A DNA stretch of 18,281 nucleotides from Actinomycetes bacterium (GCA_023462275.1 JAEWYD010000402.1:1-18281), one strand, 5' to 3'; positions 1 to 6,873 are shown, counted from the stretch's first letter. The notes: generated by a model not told the origin, from the sequence alone. Numbers and translations: made by a program.

Positions 1-81
1 GCCGACCTGGGCACCGAACCGCTGTACCTGCGCCGGCCCGACGTCACGCCGGCTGCCGGACGCAAGCGGGTGACCGGGTGA
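1..81 (+). CDS. tsaB: TsaB, C-terminal fragment (partial at window start)
   Basis: Frame 1 reads 26 residues from the window edge to a TGA at 79-81 and includes the segment EPLYLRRPDV. That is the typical C-terminal tail of TsaB (YeaZ), the inactive TsaD paralogue that dimerises with TsaD during N6-threonylcarbamoyladenosine (t6A) tRNA modification. The downstream rimI and tsaD genes are its usual partners. The stop overlaps the rimI GTG start by 4 bases (GTGA), which points to translational coupling in one operon. Only the tail is visible, so the call rests on this short motif and on context. Confidence 0.8.
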   Translation, partial: ADLGTEPLYLRRPDVTPAAGRKRVTG

Positions 82-650
82 CGCAGGCACCGCCGCCCGG
101 CGTCGAGCTGCGCGCGCTCGTGGCCGACGACGTCCCGCGCGTCGCGGAGATCGAGCGGCAGCTCTTCGGGCCGTCGGCGTGGACCGAGGCGATGCTCGCC
201 GGCGAGCTGCGCGCCCCGGGTCGCTGGTACCTCGCGGCCACGGCGGGCGACGAGGTGGTCGGGTACGCCGGCCTGTGGTTCGACGGCGACGTCACGCAGG
301 TGATGACGATCGGCGTCGCCGCCCCCGTCCAGCGCCAGGGGGTCGGTGCCGCGCTGCTGGCGGCACTGGTCGAGCGCTCGCGGGAGCTCGGCGCCACCGG
401 CGTGCTGCTGGAGGTGCGCGTCGACAACGCGCCCGCGATGGCCCTGTACGAGCAGTTCGGGTTCACCGTCCTGGCGCGCCGGCGGCGGTACTACCAGCCC
501 GAGGACGTCGACGCCTGGACGATGCGCCTGGACCTCGGCACCGGACCCGAGCCGGAGCTCGTCGCGCAGGCCGAGGCCGACGCCGTCGCGGACGACGACC
601 TGGGCGGCGAGCTCGCGCCGTCCGACGAGCCCAATACCCTGTCCACGTGA
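78..650 (+). CDS. rimI: Ribosomal-protein-alanine N-acetyltransferase RimI (GNAT family)
   Basis: This is a 190-residue GNAT acetyltransferase that probably acetylates the N-terminus of ribosomal protein S18 or other proteins, using acetyl-CoA in the cytoplasm. The acetyl-CoA pyrophosphate-binding loop is QRQGVGA (residues 85-91). It is followed by the RimI hallmark LEVRVDNAPAMALYEQFGF (about 111-129), with Asn117 and Tyr124 in the usual places. Residues after about 155 form an acidic Glu/Asp/Ala-rich tail that is not part of the GNAT fold, so the protein is longer than the usual 150 or so residues. The GTG start overlaps the tsaB stop and the TGA stop overlaps the tsaD GTG start, giving a tightly coupled tsaB-rimI-tsaD set. 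RimI is a common passenger in actinobacterial t6A operons; its exact substrate here is inferred. Confidence 0.9.
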   Translation: MTQAPPPGVELRALVADDVPRVAEIERQLFGPSAWTEAMLAGELRAPGRWYLAATAGDEVVGYAGLWFDGDVTQVMTIGVAAPVQRQGVGAALLAALVERSRELGATGVLLEVRVDNAPAMALYEQFGFTVLARRRRYYQPEDVDAWTMRLDLGTGPEPELVAQAEADAVADDDLGGELAPSDEPNTLST

Positions 651-1699
651 GCGCGTCCCTGGTCCTCGGCATCGAGACGTCCTGCGACGAGACCGGCGTC
701 GGCCTCGTCCGCGTCGACGAGTCCGGCAGCGAGCTGCTCGTCGACGCCGTGGCGTCGTCGGTGGACGAGCACGCCCGGTTCGGCGGCATCATCCCGGAGG
801 TCGCCTCGCGCGCCCATCTCGAGGCGATGGTCCCCACCCTCCAGCGCGCCCTCGACACCGCCGGCGTCCGGCTGGCCGACGTCGACGCGGTGGCGGTCAC
901 CGCCGGGCCGGGCCTCGTGGGTCCGCTCACGGTCGGCGCGTCGGCGGCGAAGGCGCTCGCCGTCGGTCTCGGCAAGCCGCTCTACGGCATCAACCACGTG
1001 ATCGGCCACGTCGCGGTGGACGAGCTGGTGCACGGCCCGTTCCCGGACCGCTTCATGGCCCTCGTCGTCTCCGGCGGGCACTCGTCGCTGCTGCTCGTCG
1101 ACGACATCGCGACCGGGGTGACGGAGCTCGGGCAGACGCTCGACGACGCCGCGGGGGAGGCGTTCGACAAGGTCGGGCGCCTGCTCGGCCTGCCCTACCC
1201 CGGCGGCCCCCACATCGACCGGCTGGCGCGCGAGGGCACCCCGAGCATCCGGTTCCCGCGCGGGCTGACCGCCGTGAAGGACCAGGCGGCCCACGCCTAC
1301 GACTTCTCGTTCTCCGGCCTCAAGACGGCGGTGGCCCGCTGGGTCGAGGCCCGCCAGGATGCCGGGGAGGAGATCCCCCTGCCCGACGTCGCGGCGTCGT
1401 TCGCCGAGGCCGTCGCCGACGTGCTCACGGCCAAGACGATCGCGGCCTGCCGCCTGCACGGGGTGGACACGCTCGTCGTCGGCGGCGGGTTCTCCGCGAA
1501 CTCCCAGCTGCGCGACATGGCCGCCGCCCGCTGCGCCGAGGCCGGACTCGAGGTGCGCATCCCGCCGATCCGGTACTGCACCGACAACGGCGCGATGATC
1601 GCGGCCCTGGGCGCCGCCGTCGTGCGCCGGGGGCTGCCGCCGTCGAGTCTCGACCTGCCGGTCGACTCCTCGATGCCGCTGACGCACGTCCTGGTCTGA
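647..1699 (+). CDS. tsaD: tRNA N6-adenosine threonylcarbamoyltransferase TsaD (Kae1/Qri7 family)
   Basis: TsaD transfers the threonylcarbamoyl group from threonylcarbamoyl-AMP to A37 of ANN-decoding tRNAs, working with TsaB and TsaE. The product is 350 residues, a normal length. It begins with the ASKHA nucleotide-binding strand LGIETSCDETG (7-17). The metal-binding HxxxH is His117 and His121 in NHVIGH, and the third ligand is Asp313 in CTDNGAMIAALG. VVSGGHSSL is also conserved. The GTG start at 647 is chosen because the protein then begins a few residues before the conserved first strand; a longer in-frame extension would only read rimI in the wrong frame. The 4-base overlap with rimI suggests coupling, although a TACCCT element ends 6 bases before the GTG and might support an internal leaderless transcript. 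Confidence 0.96.
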   Translation: MSASLVLGIETSCDETGVGLVRVDESGSELLVDAVASSVDEHARFGGIIPEVASRAHLEAMVPTLQRALDTAGVRLADVDAVAVTAGPGLVGPLTVGASAAKALAVGLGKPLYGINHVIGHVAVDELVHGPFPDRFMALVVSGGHSSLLLVDDIATGVTELGQTLDDAAGEAFDKVGRLLGLPYPGGPHIDRLAREGTPSIRFPRGLTAVKDQAAHAYDFSFSGLKTAVARWVEARQDAGEEIPLPDVAASFAEAVADVLTAKTIAACRLHGVDTLVVGGGFSANSQLRDMAAARCAEAGLEVRIPPIRYCTDNGAMIAALGAAVVRRGLPPSSLDLPVDSSMPLTHVLV

Positions 1700-1710
1700 G
1701 GGTCGGCACG

Positions 1711-2295
1711 GTGCGCATGAGCAGGGTGCAGAAGGTCGTCGCGCTGGGCGCGCTCCTCGCCCTGGCCGTCGTGGGCGGGGTCGTCGTCCTTCAGGCGCGC
1801 GACACCACCCCGGACCTCCCTGCCGAGGTCCGCACGATCGTCGGGGACCCCGCCGTCGCGTTGCCGTACGAGGTCGCCATCCCAGCGGACCTCAACGGCT
1901 GCCCGGCGGCCACCGTGGCGGCCCCGGCCCCGCCGATGACCGCGCCGGACACGACGAGGCCGGCCGCGACCACCACCGTCCCCCTCGGCGACGGCACCTT
2001 CCTCCTGGCGGTGTGCCTGGACATGTCGGCCGCCGACGTCGAGAAGGTGGCGCGCGGGCAGGGGGAGACGGCCGAGGACGGGCTGGAGCTCGTCGCCGCC
2101 GAGCGCGTGTCGAGCGCGTTCGGGGAGGGCTACGCCGTCACCCATCGCGCCGGGCGCCAGCTCGTCACGGACACGTACGTCGCCCGCGGCGGCTGGGTCT
2201 ACGCGGTGGGGTTCCTCCGGCCCGAGGCGTCGCCCGACCTGCACCGCGACCTGTACGAGGCGATGCTCGCGTCCTGGCGCTGGGCGGACGTCTGA
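1711..2295 (+). CDS. Hypothetical membrane-anchored secreted protein
   Basis: I do not recognise a family for this 194-residue product. It has a short basic N-terminus, one hydrophobic segment at about residues 9-27 (a signal anchor or uncleaved signal peptide), and then a domain likely to lie outside the membrane. That domain contains a Pro/Thr/Ala-rich stretch (about 66-90), two cysteines (Cys64 and Cys102) that could form a disulphide, and a C-terminal part rich in aromatic and charged residues ending WRWADV. GTG at 1711 is preferred because a GAGGG lies 8 bases upstream; ATG at 1717 is in frame but would sit about 14 bases from it. Third-position GC bias confirms that the frame is coding. 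It starts 11 bases after tsaD and is probably co-transcribed with it. Its role is unknown. Confidence 0.72.
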   Translation: MRMSRVQKVVALGALLALAVVGGVVVLQARDTTPDLPAEVRTIVGDPAVALPYEVAIPADLNGCPAATVAAPAPPMTAPDTTRPAATTTVPLGDGTFLLAVCLDMSAADVEKVARGQGETAEDGLELVAAERVSSAFGEGYAVTHRAGRQLVTDTYVARGGWVYAVGFLRPEASPDLHRDLYEAMLASWRWADV

Positions 2296-2337
2296 CCGCA
2301 CCGGCCGGAGCCCTGACCCGGCCGGTGGCGCGTCAGA
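2291..2337. terminator. Nested bidirectional hairpin between convergent genes
   Basis: An inner 10-bp perfect stem CACCGGCCGG (2299-2308) / CCGGCCGGTG (2318-2327) with a 9-base loop is enclosed by outer arms TCTGAC (2291-2296) and GTCAGA (2332-2337), also perfectly complementary. The outer arms contain the stop codons of both flanking genes (TGA at 2293-2295 on +, and TGA read from 2335-2333 on -). There is no T-tract on either side. A shared terminator is inferred from position and symmetry. Confidence 0.6.
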
Positions 2338-3469
2338 GCGGCTTGCCCGCCCGCATCTCCGCAACGAGCGCCTCGACCACGGGCAGCAGCTCGCCGCCGT
2401 TGCGCCGCGCCACCGCCCGCTGGCGCTGGTAGCTCGCGCCCTTGTGCAGGATCGTCCGCACCCCGGCCAGCTCGTCCGTGCAGCCCAGGCGGGCGGCCGT
2501 GGGGGCGAGGTCCGCCAGCAGCCGCTCGACGGCGTCGGCCACGAGCTCCTCGTCGCCGCGCGCGTTGGTGATGATGATCGCGTCCATGCCGTACCGGGCG
2601 GACCGCCACTTGTTCTCCTGCACGAACCACGGCGGGAGCTGGGGGAGCGGCTCACCGGCGTCGTACAGGGTCGAGAAGTGCTCGACGAGGCACTGGGTCA
2701 GGGCGGCGAGCGCGAGGACCTCGGCGAGGTTCGAGGCGCCGTCGCAGATGCGCATCTCCAGCGTGCCGAGGCGCGGTGACGGCCGCAGGTCCCACCGGAT
2801 CTCGCTGATGTCGTCGATGACCCCGGTGTGCAGCATGTCCGCGGCGTAGGCCTCGAAGTCGGCCCAGCGGTCGAACTGGAACGGCAGGCCGGCGGTGGGC
2901 AGCTGCTGGAACATCAGCGCGCGGTTGGAGGCGTAGGCCGTGTCCTTGCCGCCCCAGAACGGCGACGACGCCGACAGCGCCTGCAGGTGCGGGTAGCACG
3001 CGAGGACCGCGCGCAGGATCGGCAGCACCTTGTCCCGGCTCTCGATGCCCACGTGCACGTGGATGCCGTAGATGAGCATCTGGCGGCCCCACCACTGGGT
3101 GCGGTCGATGAGGGTGGCGTAGCGCTGCTTGTCGGTGACCTTCTGGTTGCTCCACGACGCGAACGGGTGGGTGCCGGCGCACATCAGCTCCACGCGGAGG
3201 GGATCCGTGACGCGGCGCAGCTGCTCGAGGGTGCCCGCGAGGTCGGCGCCCGCCTCGCCGATCGTGCGGCACACGCCCGTGACGATCTCGACGGTGTTGA
3301 GCAGCAGCTCCTGCTTGATCGTCGGGTGGTCCCCGCCGCCGGCCGGCGCGACGGCGTCCAGCACCGTCTGCGCGACCTGGCGCAGGTCCCCGCTGTCCGC
3401 GTCGACGAGCGCCAGCTCCCACTCGATGCCGACGGTGGACCGCTCCGACTCCGCGAACGGGATCTCCAT
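2333..3469 (-). CDS. Carboxylate-amine ligase of the GCS2 / YbdK family (glutamate-cysteine ligase-like)
   Basis: This is a 378-residue protein of the GCS2 family, which joins a carboxylate (classically glutamate) to an amine (classically cysteine) using ATP. Conserved family segments are GIEWELALVD (14-23), QELLLNTVEIVTG (53-65), AGTHPFASW (98-106), YGIHVHVGI (134-142) and SSPFWGGKDTAYASNR (168-183). Length matches YbdK-type ligases of about 370 residues. The start ATG at 3469 shares one base with the stop of the upstream methyltransferase (TGATG), implying coupled translation. Actinobacteria mostly use mycothiol rather than glutathione, so a glutathione role should not be assumed. The family also includes EgtA and uncharacterised weak ligases, so I leave the gene symbol blank. 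Confidence 0.88.
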   Translation of the reverse strand: MEIPFAESERSTVGIEWELALVDADSGDLRQVAQTVLDAVAPAGGGDHPTIKQELLLNTVEIVTGVCRTIGEAGADLAGTLEQLRRVTDPLRVELMCAGTHPFASWSNQKVTDKQRYATLIDRTQWWGRQMLIYGIHVHVGIESRDKVLPILRAVLACYPHLQALSASSPFWGGKDTAYASNRALMFQQLPTAGLPFQFDRWADFEAYAADMLHTGVIDDISEIRWDLRPSPRLGTLEMRICDGASNLAEVLALAALTQCLVEHFSTLYDAGEPLPQLPPWFVQENKWRSARYGMDAIIITNARGDEELVADAVERLLADLAPTAARLGCTDELAGVRTILHKGASYQRQRAVARRNGGELLPVVEALVAEMRAGKPL

Positions 3470-4677
3470 CAGGGCTCCGGGCGGTCGAGGGGGGGGCCGC
3501 TCGCGTGCGCGAGGGGCTCGACGAGGAGCGCGTGCTGCGCACCTGCCACGCGCGTGAGGACGACGGTGGCCTCCGCGTCGCCGCTGAGGTCGAGCTGGCG
3601 GCGGAGCTGCTCCGGCACGACGGCGGTCCCGCGCTTCTTGATGGTCAGGCGCCCGACTCCGCGCTCGCGCAGGGCCGCGCGCAGGCGCTTGACGTTGAAG
3701 GGCAGCACGTCGAGCACGCGGTAGCCGTCCGCGACCGGGCTCGCGGCGGCGACGTCGGAGGTCACGTAGGCGATCGTCGCGTCCAGGAGCCGACCGCGCA
3801 CCTCGTCGGCCACGGCGGAGACCAGCCCGGCCCGGATGACGGCGCCGTCGGGCTCGTACAGGTAGGCGCCGACGGGGCCGACGGCGGGTCGCTCGGCCGG
3901 GCCGCGCACGACGGTCGCCGTCCGGCCGCGGAGCACCAGCGCCGAGCGCCCGGGTCCGTCGGTGGCCAGCGGGCCGAACCACAGGCCCGCCTCGACGACG
4001 TCCCCGTCCACGCTGACCCACTGCGCCTCGGCGTCGTCGGGCACAGCGCCGTGCGGGATCGCGGGGCCGACCTTGACGCCGAGCGCCGGGACGCGCGAGC
4101 GCAGCGCGAGGACGTCGTCCAGCGGCGGCAGGTATGCCGCCGGATCGTGCCGGCGGGCGCCGGAGCGGGTGCGGCGGGCAGGGTCGGCGAACACGCCGTC
4201 CACGCCGTCGAGGTCGGTGCTCAGGCCGTCGCCGTGCCGGACCTCGGCGCCGAAGTGCCGCAGGTTCACGGTCGCGACGGCCGCGGTGAGCTCGTCGGCC
4301 TCCACGGCGACGACGTCGAGCCCGAGGGCGGCCATGGCCATGGCGTCGCCGCCGATGCCGCACGTCACGTCGGCGACGCGAGTGCAGCCGGCCGCCTGGA
4401 AGCGCCGCGCGTGCCGCGCCGCCACGGTGAGGCGGGTCGCCTGCTCGAGGCCCTCGGGGGTGAACAGCATGCCGTCGGCGAAGTCCGCGAACTTGGCGCG
4501 CGCGCGTGCCCGGAGGCGGGACTGGGTGAGGGCGCCGGCGACCAGGCGGGGGTCGACCCCCTCCTTGTGCAGCCGCTCCGACAGCGCCATGGCCTGGGTC
4601 TCGTCGTAGGGCGGGAGCGCCCCGAGGAGCTTCCAGCCCTCCGGGCTGAGCAGCAGGGAGAGGGTCTCGGCGTCCAC
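3469..4677 (-). CDS. Class I SAM-dependent methyltransferase with THUMP-like C-terminal domain
   Basis: This is a 402-residue product. Residues 1-95 are helical. Motif I of the Rossmann methyltransferase fold is VADVTCGIGGDAMAM (101-115), followed by the acidic ribose-binding residue at the end of strand 2 (VVAVEADE, Glu126). The catalytic-loop counterpart is VFADPARR (162-169), where many RNA/DNA amino-methyltransferases have DPPY. The C-terminus carries DVLPFNVKRLRAALRERG and LTIKKRG, which resembles the THUMP-like domain of actinobacterial homologues and suggests an RNA substrate. The GTG start at 4677 is supported by AAGGA 7 bases upstream on the minus strand. The gene is transcribed divergently from groES and runs into the GCS2 ligase through a TGATG overlap. 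The true substrate is unknown. Confidence 0.85.
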   Translation of the reverse strand: MDAETLSLLLSPEGWKLLGALPPYDETQAMALSERLHKEGVDPRLVAGALTQSRLRARARAKFADFADGMLFTPEGLEQATRLTVAARHARRFQAAGCTRVADVTCGIGGDAMAMAALGLDVVAVEADELTAAVATVNLRHFGAEVRHGDGLSTDLDGVDGVFADPARRTRSGARRHDPAAYLPPLDDVLALRSRVPALGVKVGPAIPHGAVPDDAEAQWVSVDGDVVEAGLWFGPLATDGPGRSALVLRGRTATVVRGPAERPAVGPVGAYLYEPDGAVIRAGLVSAVADEVRGRLLDATIAYVTSDVAAASPVADGYRVLDVLPFNVKRLRAALRERGVGRLTIKKRGTAVVPEQLRRQLDLSGDAEATVVLTRVAGAQHALLVEPLAHASGPPLDRPEP

Positions 4678-4725
4678 GCGCCGATCCTTGCACGCCGAGG
4701 GCCGGCCGCTGGGGCGACCGGCGCG

Positions 4726-4752
4726 CTGGCACTCGCGTTGACTGAGTGCTAA
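4726..4752 (+). promoter_or_regulatory. CIRCE operator (HrcA-binding site)
   Basis: The inverted repeat is CTGGCACTC, 9 bases, GAGTGCTAA. The right arm matches the CIRCE consensus TTAGCACTC-N9-GAGTGCTAA perfectly and the left arm matches 7 of 9 positions. It lies 129 bases upstream of groES and overlaps the -35 box and spacer of the promoter described next, so bound HrcA should block RNA polymerase and release on heat stress. Confidence 0.93.
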
Positions 4753-4766
4753 CCCGGATCTAGATT
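4738..4766 (+). promoter_or_regulatory. groES promoter (-35/-10)
   Basis: TTGACT (4738-4743) and TAGATT (4761-4766) are separated by exactly 17 bases and look like a housekeeping sigma-factor promoter. The -35 lies inside the CIRCE spacer and the right CIRCE arm fills the start of the promoter spacer. A start near 4773 would give a 5' leader of about 108 bases before groES. Confidence 0.82.
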
Positions 4767-4880
4767 GGCCCTGGCAGCGATGCCAGCCGCTCGGTCGGGC
4801 TGACCGGCACCCGCGACGACGGGCAGCCCGTGCGGCTACGTGAACGTCCGTATCCCACGACTGTGAAGGGGAGGTCCGCT

Positions 4881-5174
4881 GTGTCGGTCTCCATCAAGCC
4901 GCTCGAGGACCGGGTTGTCGTCCGCACCCTCGAGGCGGAGCAGACGACGGCGTCCGGTCTCGTGATCCCGGACACCGCGAAGGAGAAGCCCCAGGAGGGC
5001 GAGGTCCTCGCGGTCGGCCCGGGCCGTATCGACGACAAGGGCCAGCGGGTGCCGCTCGACGTCGCGGTCGGCGACCGCGTCATCTACAGCAAGTACGGCG
5101 GCACCGAGGTGAAGTACAAGGGCGAGGAGTTCCTCATCCTCTCCGCGCGCGACATCCTCGCCGTCGTGAGCTGA
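4881..5174 (+). CDS. groES: Co-chaperonin GroES
   Basis: This is the 97-residue 10-kDa co-chaperonin that caps GroEL during ATP-driven protein folding in the cytoplasm. The N-terminal IKPLEDRVVVRTLEAEQTT, the mobile-loop region TASGLVIPDTAKEKPQEG, GDRVIYSKYGGTEVK and the C-terminal LSARDILAVV are all canonical. GTG at 4881 is chosen because a strong AAGGGGAGG sits 6 bases upstream and the length is then exactly that of the family; an upstream in-frame extension would be unconserved. Control by HrcA is indicated by the CIRCE element. Unusually, no groEL follows: a strong hairpin comes 34 bases after the stop and the next gene is convergent. Confidence 0.97.
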   Translation: MSVSIKPLEDRVVVRTLEAEQTTASGLVIPDTAKEKPQEGEVLAVGPGRIDDKGQRVPLDVAVGDRVIYSKYGGTEVKYKGEEFLILSARDILAVVS

Positions 5175-5208
5175 CCAGCACGCGACTGCCGGCATCTCGC
5201 CAGGCGTA

Positions 5209-5245
5209 CGACAGGGCCCCCGTCCGGTGGACGGGGGCCCTGTCG
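5209..5245. terminator. Strong 17-bp hairpin between groES and whiB
   Basis: CGACAGGGCCCCCGTCC (5209-5225) pairs perfectly with its reverse complement at 5229-5245 across a 3-base loop. It lies between the convergent groES and WhiB-family genes and could stop transcription from both sides. No T-run follows, as is common for actinobacterial terminators. Confidence 0.85.
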
Positions 5246-5293
5246 CGTCTCGCGGGGAAGGGGGCCCCGCGGGGCGCCGTCGGCGCGGAGGTC

Positions 5294-5584
5294 TCAGCCG
5301 GCCCTGCGCAACCGACGGCTCAGGAGGTCGGCACGTTCCTCCTCGGAGAGCCCGCCCCAGACGCCGTACGGCTCACGGACGGCCAGGGAGTGCTCACGGC
5401 ACTCGTCGATCACGGGGCACGTGGCGCAGATGGACTTCGCGGCCTCGGCCCGGCGGCGGCGCGCGGCACCGCGCTCACCCTCCGGGTGGAAGAAGAGGGT
5501 CGGGTCGGCCTCGCGGCACTTGCCCTCGTACTGCCACTCCCACAGGTCCATCACCGGGCCGGGAAGTCGCGAGATCTCCGTCAT
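5294..5584 (-). CDS. WhiB-family iron-sulphur transcription regulator, WhiB3/WhiD type
   Basis: This is a 96-residue WhiB-like protein expected to bind a [4Fe-4S] cluster through Cys23, Cys53, Cys56 and Cys62 (CxxC at 53-56) and to act with the primary sigma factor. The GVWGG turn is at residues 74-78, followed by a basic tail for DNA contact. The N-terminal LPGPVMDLWEWQ, the segment FFHPEGERG and CPVIDECREHS...EPYGVWGGLSE closely resemble mycobacterial WhiB3 and Streptomyces WhiD as I remember them, rather than WhiB1 or WhiB2. ATG at 5584 is chosen because GGAGG lies 4 bases before it and the conserved region starts there; an in-frame start at 5644 would overlap the promoter. Position next to groES and upstream of a BldM-like gene supports orthology. 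Confidence 0.93.
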   Translation of the reverse strand: MTEISRLPGPVMDLWEWQYEGKCREADPTLFFHPEGERGAARRRRAEAAKSICATCPVIDECREHSLAVREPYGVWGGLSEEERADLLSRRLRRAG

Positions 5585-5642
5585 GTGTCCTCCAGGTCGT
5601 GGTGGCCGGTCGACCAGCGGTGGTGGCGCCGGCGATGGCCCC

Positions 5643-5671
5643 ACGTTAGAACCGCGTCAGAAGTTGGTCAA
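5643..5671 (-). promoter_or_regulatory. Promoter of the WhiB-family gene
   Basis: On the minus strand TTGACC (from 5671 to 5666) is followed after exactly 17 bases by TAACGT (from 5648 to 5643). A transcript would begin near 5636, leaving a leader of about 50 bases. The stretch is AT-richer than its surroundings. Confidence 0.7.
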
Positions 5672-5772
5672 GCCCCTTGGTCATCATTCTTCGGTGATCG
5701 GGGCGCGAACGGTCGGTGGCGCGCGGCGTGAGCGATCCAACTGCGGAGCGCGGATCGCGCCGTCGCGTTCCT

Positions 5773-5806
5773 GCAGGTCAGAGCGCTCCCACCCGGTCTG
5801 ACCTGC
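5773..5806. promoter_or_regulatory. 10-bp perfect inverted repeat in the whiB/merR divergent region
   Basis: GCAGGTCAGA (5773-5782) and TCTGACCTGC (5797-5806) are exact complements 14 bases apart, in the 303-base gap between two divergent regulator genes. It could be an operator for one of the three regulators nearby or a hairpin. The rest of the gap (5672-5772 and 5807-5887) shows nothing else I can name. Confidence 0.5.
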
Positions 5807-5887
5807 CCAAACTTCCACCCATCCCAATTCCGCGACTCACCCCGGCGGAGGTGGCGGAGCGCGCCACACCCTGTGCAGAATCGCGTC

Positions 5888-6829
5888 ATGGTGACGCCCC
5901 CTTCACTGACCGTCGCCGCCGTCGCGCGTCGGCTCGGCGTCGCCCCCGCCACGCTCCGCACGTGGGACCGCCGCTACGGCCTCGGGCCCTCGGAGCACCT
6001 GGCCGGCTCCCACCGCCGCTACTCCGCCCAGGACGTCGCTCGGCTCCTCGTCATGCGCCGCCTCACGCTGGAGGGCGTCGCGCCCTCGGAGGCCGCCCGC
6101 ACGGCCCTCGCCACCACGGAGGACGCCGGCGCCGAGGTCCGGGTGCCGTCGACCGCCGAGGTCCTCGACGCATACAGCGACGCCGTCCCGATGGCGGCCG
6201 ACCCGCGCGCGCTCGCAGCGGCCGCCCAGCACTTCGACAACGCCGCCGTGCGCTGGATGCTGACGCGCGTCCACCCCCGCGACACCCTCGCCTGGTGGAC
6301 CGAGCTCGTCGAGCCCGCCCTCGCCGTCGTCGGAGAGCGCACGAGCCTCGAGCGGCCGGGGGAGAACGTCGGCCCCGCTCTCGTCGCCGCCGCCTTCGCG
6401 GAGCTGCGCAGCCGGGCCGCCGCCACGATGGCCCGGCACGAGGAGGACGCGCAGGCGCCCACCGTGCTCGTCGTCCCCACCACCGCCGGGGCGGAGCTGC
6501 GTGCCCACGTGCTCGCCGCCGCCCTGCAGTCGGCCGGCGTGCGCGCCCGCGTCCTGGCCTCGACCGTGCCCGGGGTCGTCTCCGGCGTCGTCGAGAGAGC
6601 GGCCCCCGAGGCCCTGCTGCTCGAGGTGCCCGACGACGGCGCGGCGGCCGTCGCCCCCGTCGTGCGGGCCCTCGTCGCGGGCCGTCCGGACCTGCCGGTG
6701 TTCGTCCACCACGGCGGCTCCACGCTGCCGGACCTCCCCGTCGCGGTCGAGGTGCACCGGGTGCGGACCCTGACCGGAGCCCTGCACGAGGTCCTCGCCG
6801 CCGTGCGTCTTCACCCGCCGACGGCCTAA
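5888..6829 (+). CDS. MerR-type transcriptional regulator with a degenerate B12-binding-like C-terminal region
   Basis: This is a 313-residue product. The MerR winged helix is at residues 7-75, with LTVAAVARRLGVAPATLRTWDRRYGL and GSHRRYSAQDVARLLVMRRL. Residues 85-180 are helical and contain AWWTELVEPALAVVGERT and ENVGPALVAAAFAELR, reminiscent of the cap helices of CarH/LitR-like regulators. Residues 191-305 look like a Rossmann-type domain (PTVLVVPTTAGAELRAHVL...). I see no D/ExHxxG cobalamin ligand motif, so B12 light sensing is doubtful. ATG at 5888 is used because the conserved helix starts at once. GTG at 5873 is also in frame. No Shine-Dalgarno is visible, but a CAGAAT ends 6 bases before the ATG, so a leaderless transcript is possible. 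It faces away from the WhiB gene and precedes a BldM-like gene. Confidence 0.82.
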   Translation: MVTPPSLTVAAVARRLGVAPATLRTWDRRYGLGPSEHLAGSHRRYSAQDVARLLVMRRLTLEGVAPSEAARTALATTEDAGAEVRVPSTAEVLDAYSDAVPMAADPRALAAAAQHFDNAAVRWMLTRVHPRDTLAWWTELVEPALAVVGERTSLERPGENVGPALVAAAFAELRSRAAATMARHEEDAQAPTVLVVPTTAGAELRAHVLAAALQSAGVRARVLASTVPGVVSGVVERAAPEALLLEVPDDGAAAVAPVVRALVAGRPDLPVFVHHGGSTLPDLPVAVEVHRVRTLTGALHEVLAAVRLHPPTA

Positions 6830-6873
6830 CGTCGCCGCCGATCCGCGTCGATGATGGACCCGCACAGATCCCC

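Noticed and set aside
2333..3469. Naming the ligase gshA and inferring glutathione synthesis
   Set aside because: The GCS2 family includes several activities, and actinobacteria mostly use mycothiol. No glutathione synthetase gene is seen nearby.
5190..5290. A remnant of groEL after groES
   Set aside because: The 119 bases between the groES stop and the WhiB-family gene stop are mainly the terminator hairpin. I see no GroEL-like peptide in any frame.
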